40,595 nt of DNA, from assembly GCA_016946835.1 (NCBI GenBank), contig JACVTC010000348.1, positions 1 to 40,595 of the forward strand, in the 5' to 3' direction. This DNA comes from Neocallimastix lanati (nom. inval.). Its lineage: Eukaryota; Neocallimastigomycota; Neocallimastigomycetes; Neocallimastigales; Neocallimastigaceae. The notes below the pieces were generated by a model. It ran no database searches, was not told the DNA's origin, and was given only the letters and a program-made list of their open reading frames with translations. This document shows, in pieces, positions 40,472 to 40,595 of this stretch (its first letter is position 1; each line of letters begins with the position of its first letter). The translations under genes and the position numbers were made by a program.

Positions 40472-40595
40472 ATATTATTTTTATTTTATTTTATTTTTAT
40501 TAAGAAAAATACTTAATTGGTTATTTTTAATTCATTAAAATTTCTTTATTTTATTATAAAATTTTTATATAAATAGGAGTAGATTTTCCTCTAAA
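40472..40595. other. No feature seen
   Basis: A/T-rich sequence to the window edge; no ORF, repeat or LTR end recognised. Confidence 0.6.

Overview
The window holds no recognisable host protein gene. It is a nest of LTR retrotransposons stacked directly upstream of one tRNA-like Pol III gene (about 40365-40436). The DNA is extremely AT-rich, with very long A/T homopolymers, Asn/Lys/Glu/Asp-rich proteins and fungal-type Ty3/gypsy elements. This fits best with an anaerobic gut fungus (Neocallimastigomycota). Another AT-rich lineage, such as a dictyostelid, is not excluded. The host assignment is inference.

Layout, left to right: old minus-strand LTR/leader remnants (1-1436); element G1 (1443-9326, minus, decayed pol); element G2 (9332-17379, plus, one in-frame TAG in pol); a solo LTR (17380-17909); element S1 (17916-24368, minus, intact, LTRs read as identical); a second solo LTR (24375-25113); element G3 (25119-33152, minus, intact gag and pol); element S2 (33156-40348, plus, four frameshifts); then the tRNA-like gene.

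There are two classes. G1-G3 have a CCHC-zinc-knuckle Gag, Pol in the -1 frame behind a U-UUA-AAY slippery heptamer, a PBS that looks like the complement of a tRNA 3' end, and 4-bp target duplications where these can be read. S1 and S2 encode one fused Gag-Pol without zinc knuckle or chromodomain and have 5-bp duplications. Their PBS is a 12-nt exact complement of a sequence 35 nt downstream of the LTR TATA box, which is the Tf1-type self-priming arrangement.

Peeling off the elements by their target duplications gives one consistent history. Every insertion hit the same roughly 10-bp spot, 12-21 bp upstream of the tRNA-like gene, and each newcomer pushed the older ones outward. G3 is the only one without a visible duplication. 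The long 5' leaders carry GC-richer structured RNA modules that are shared between otherwise unrelated elements (G3 with S1; G1, G3 and S2). These leaders, the frameshift pseudoknots and the integration hotspot are the most interesting contents.
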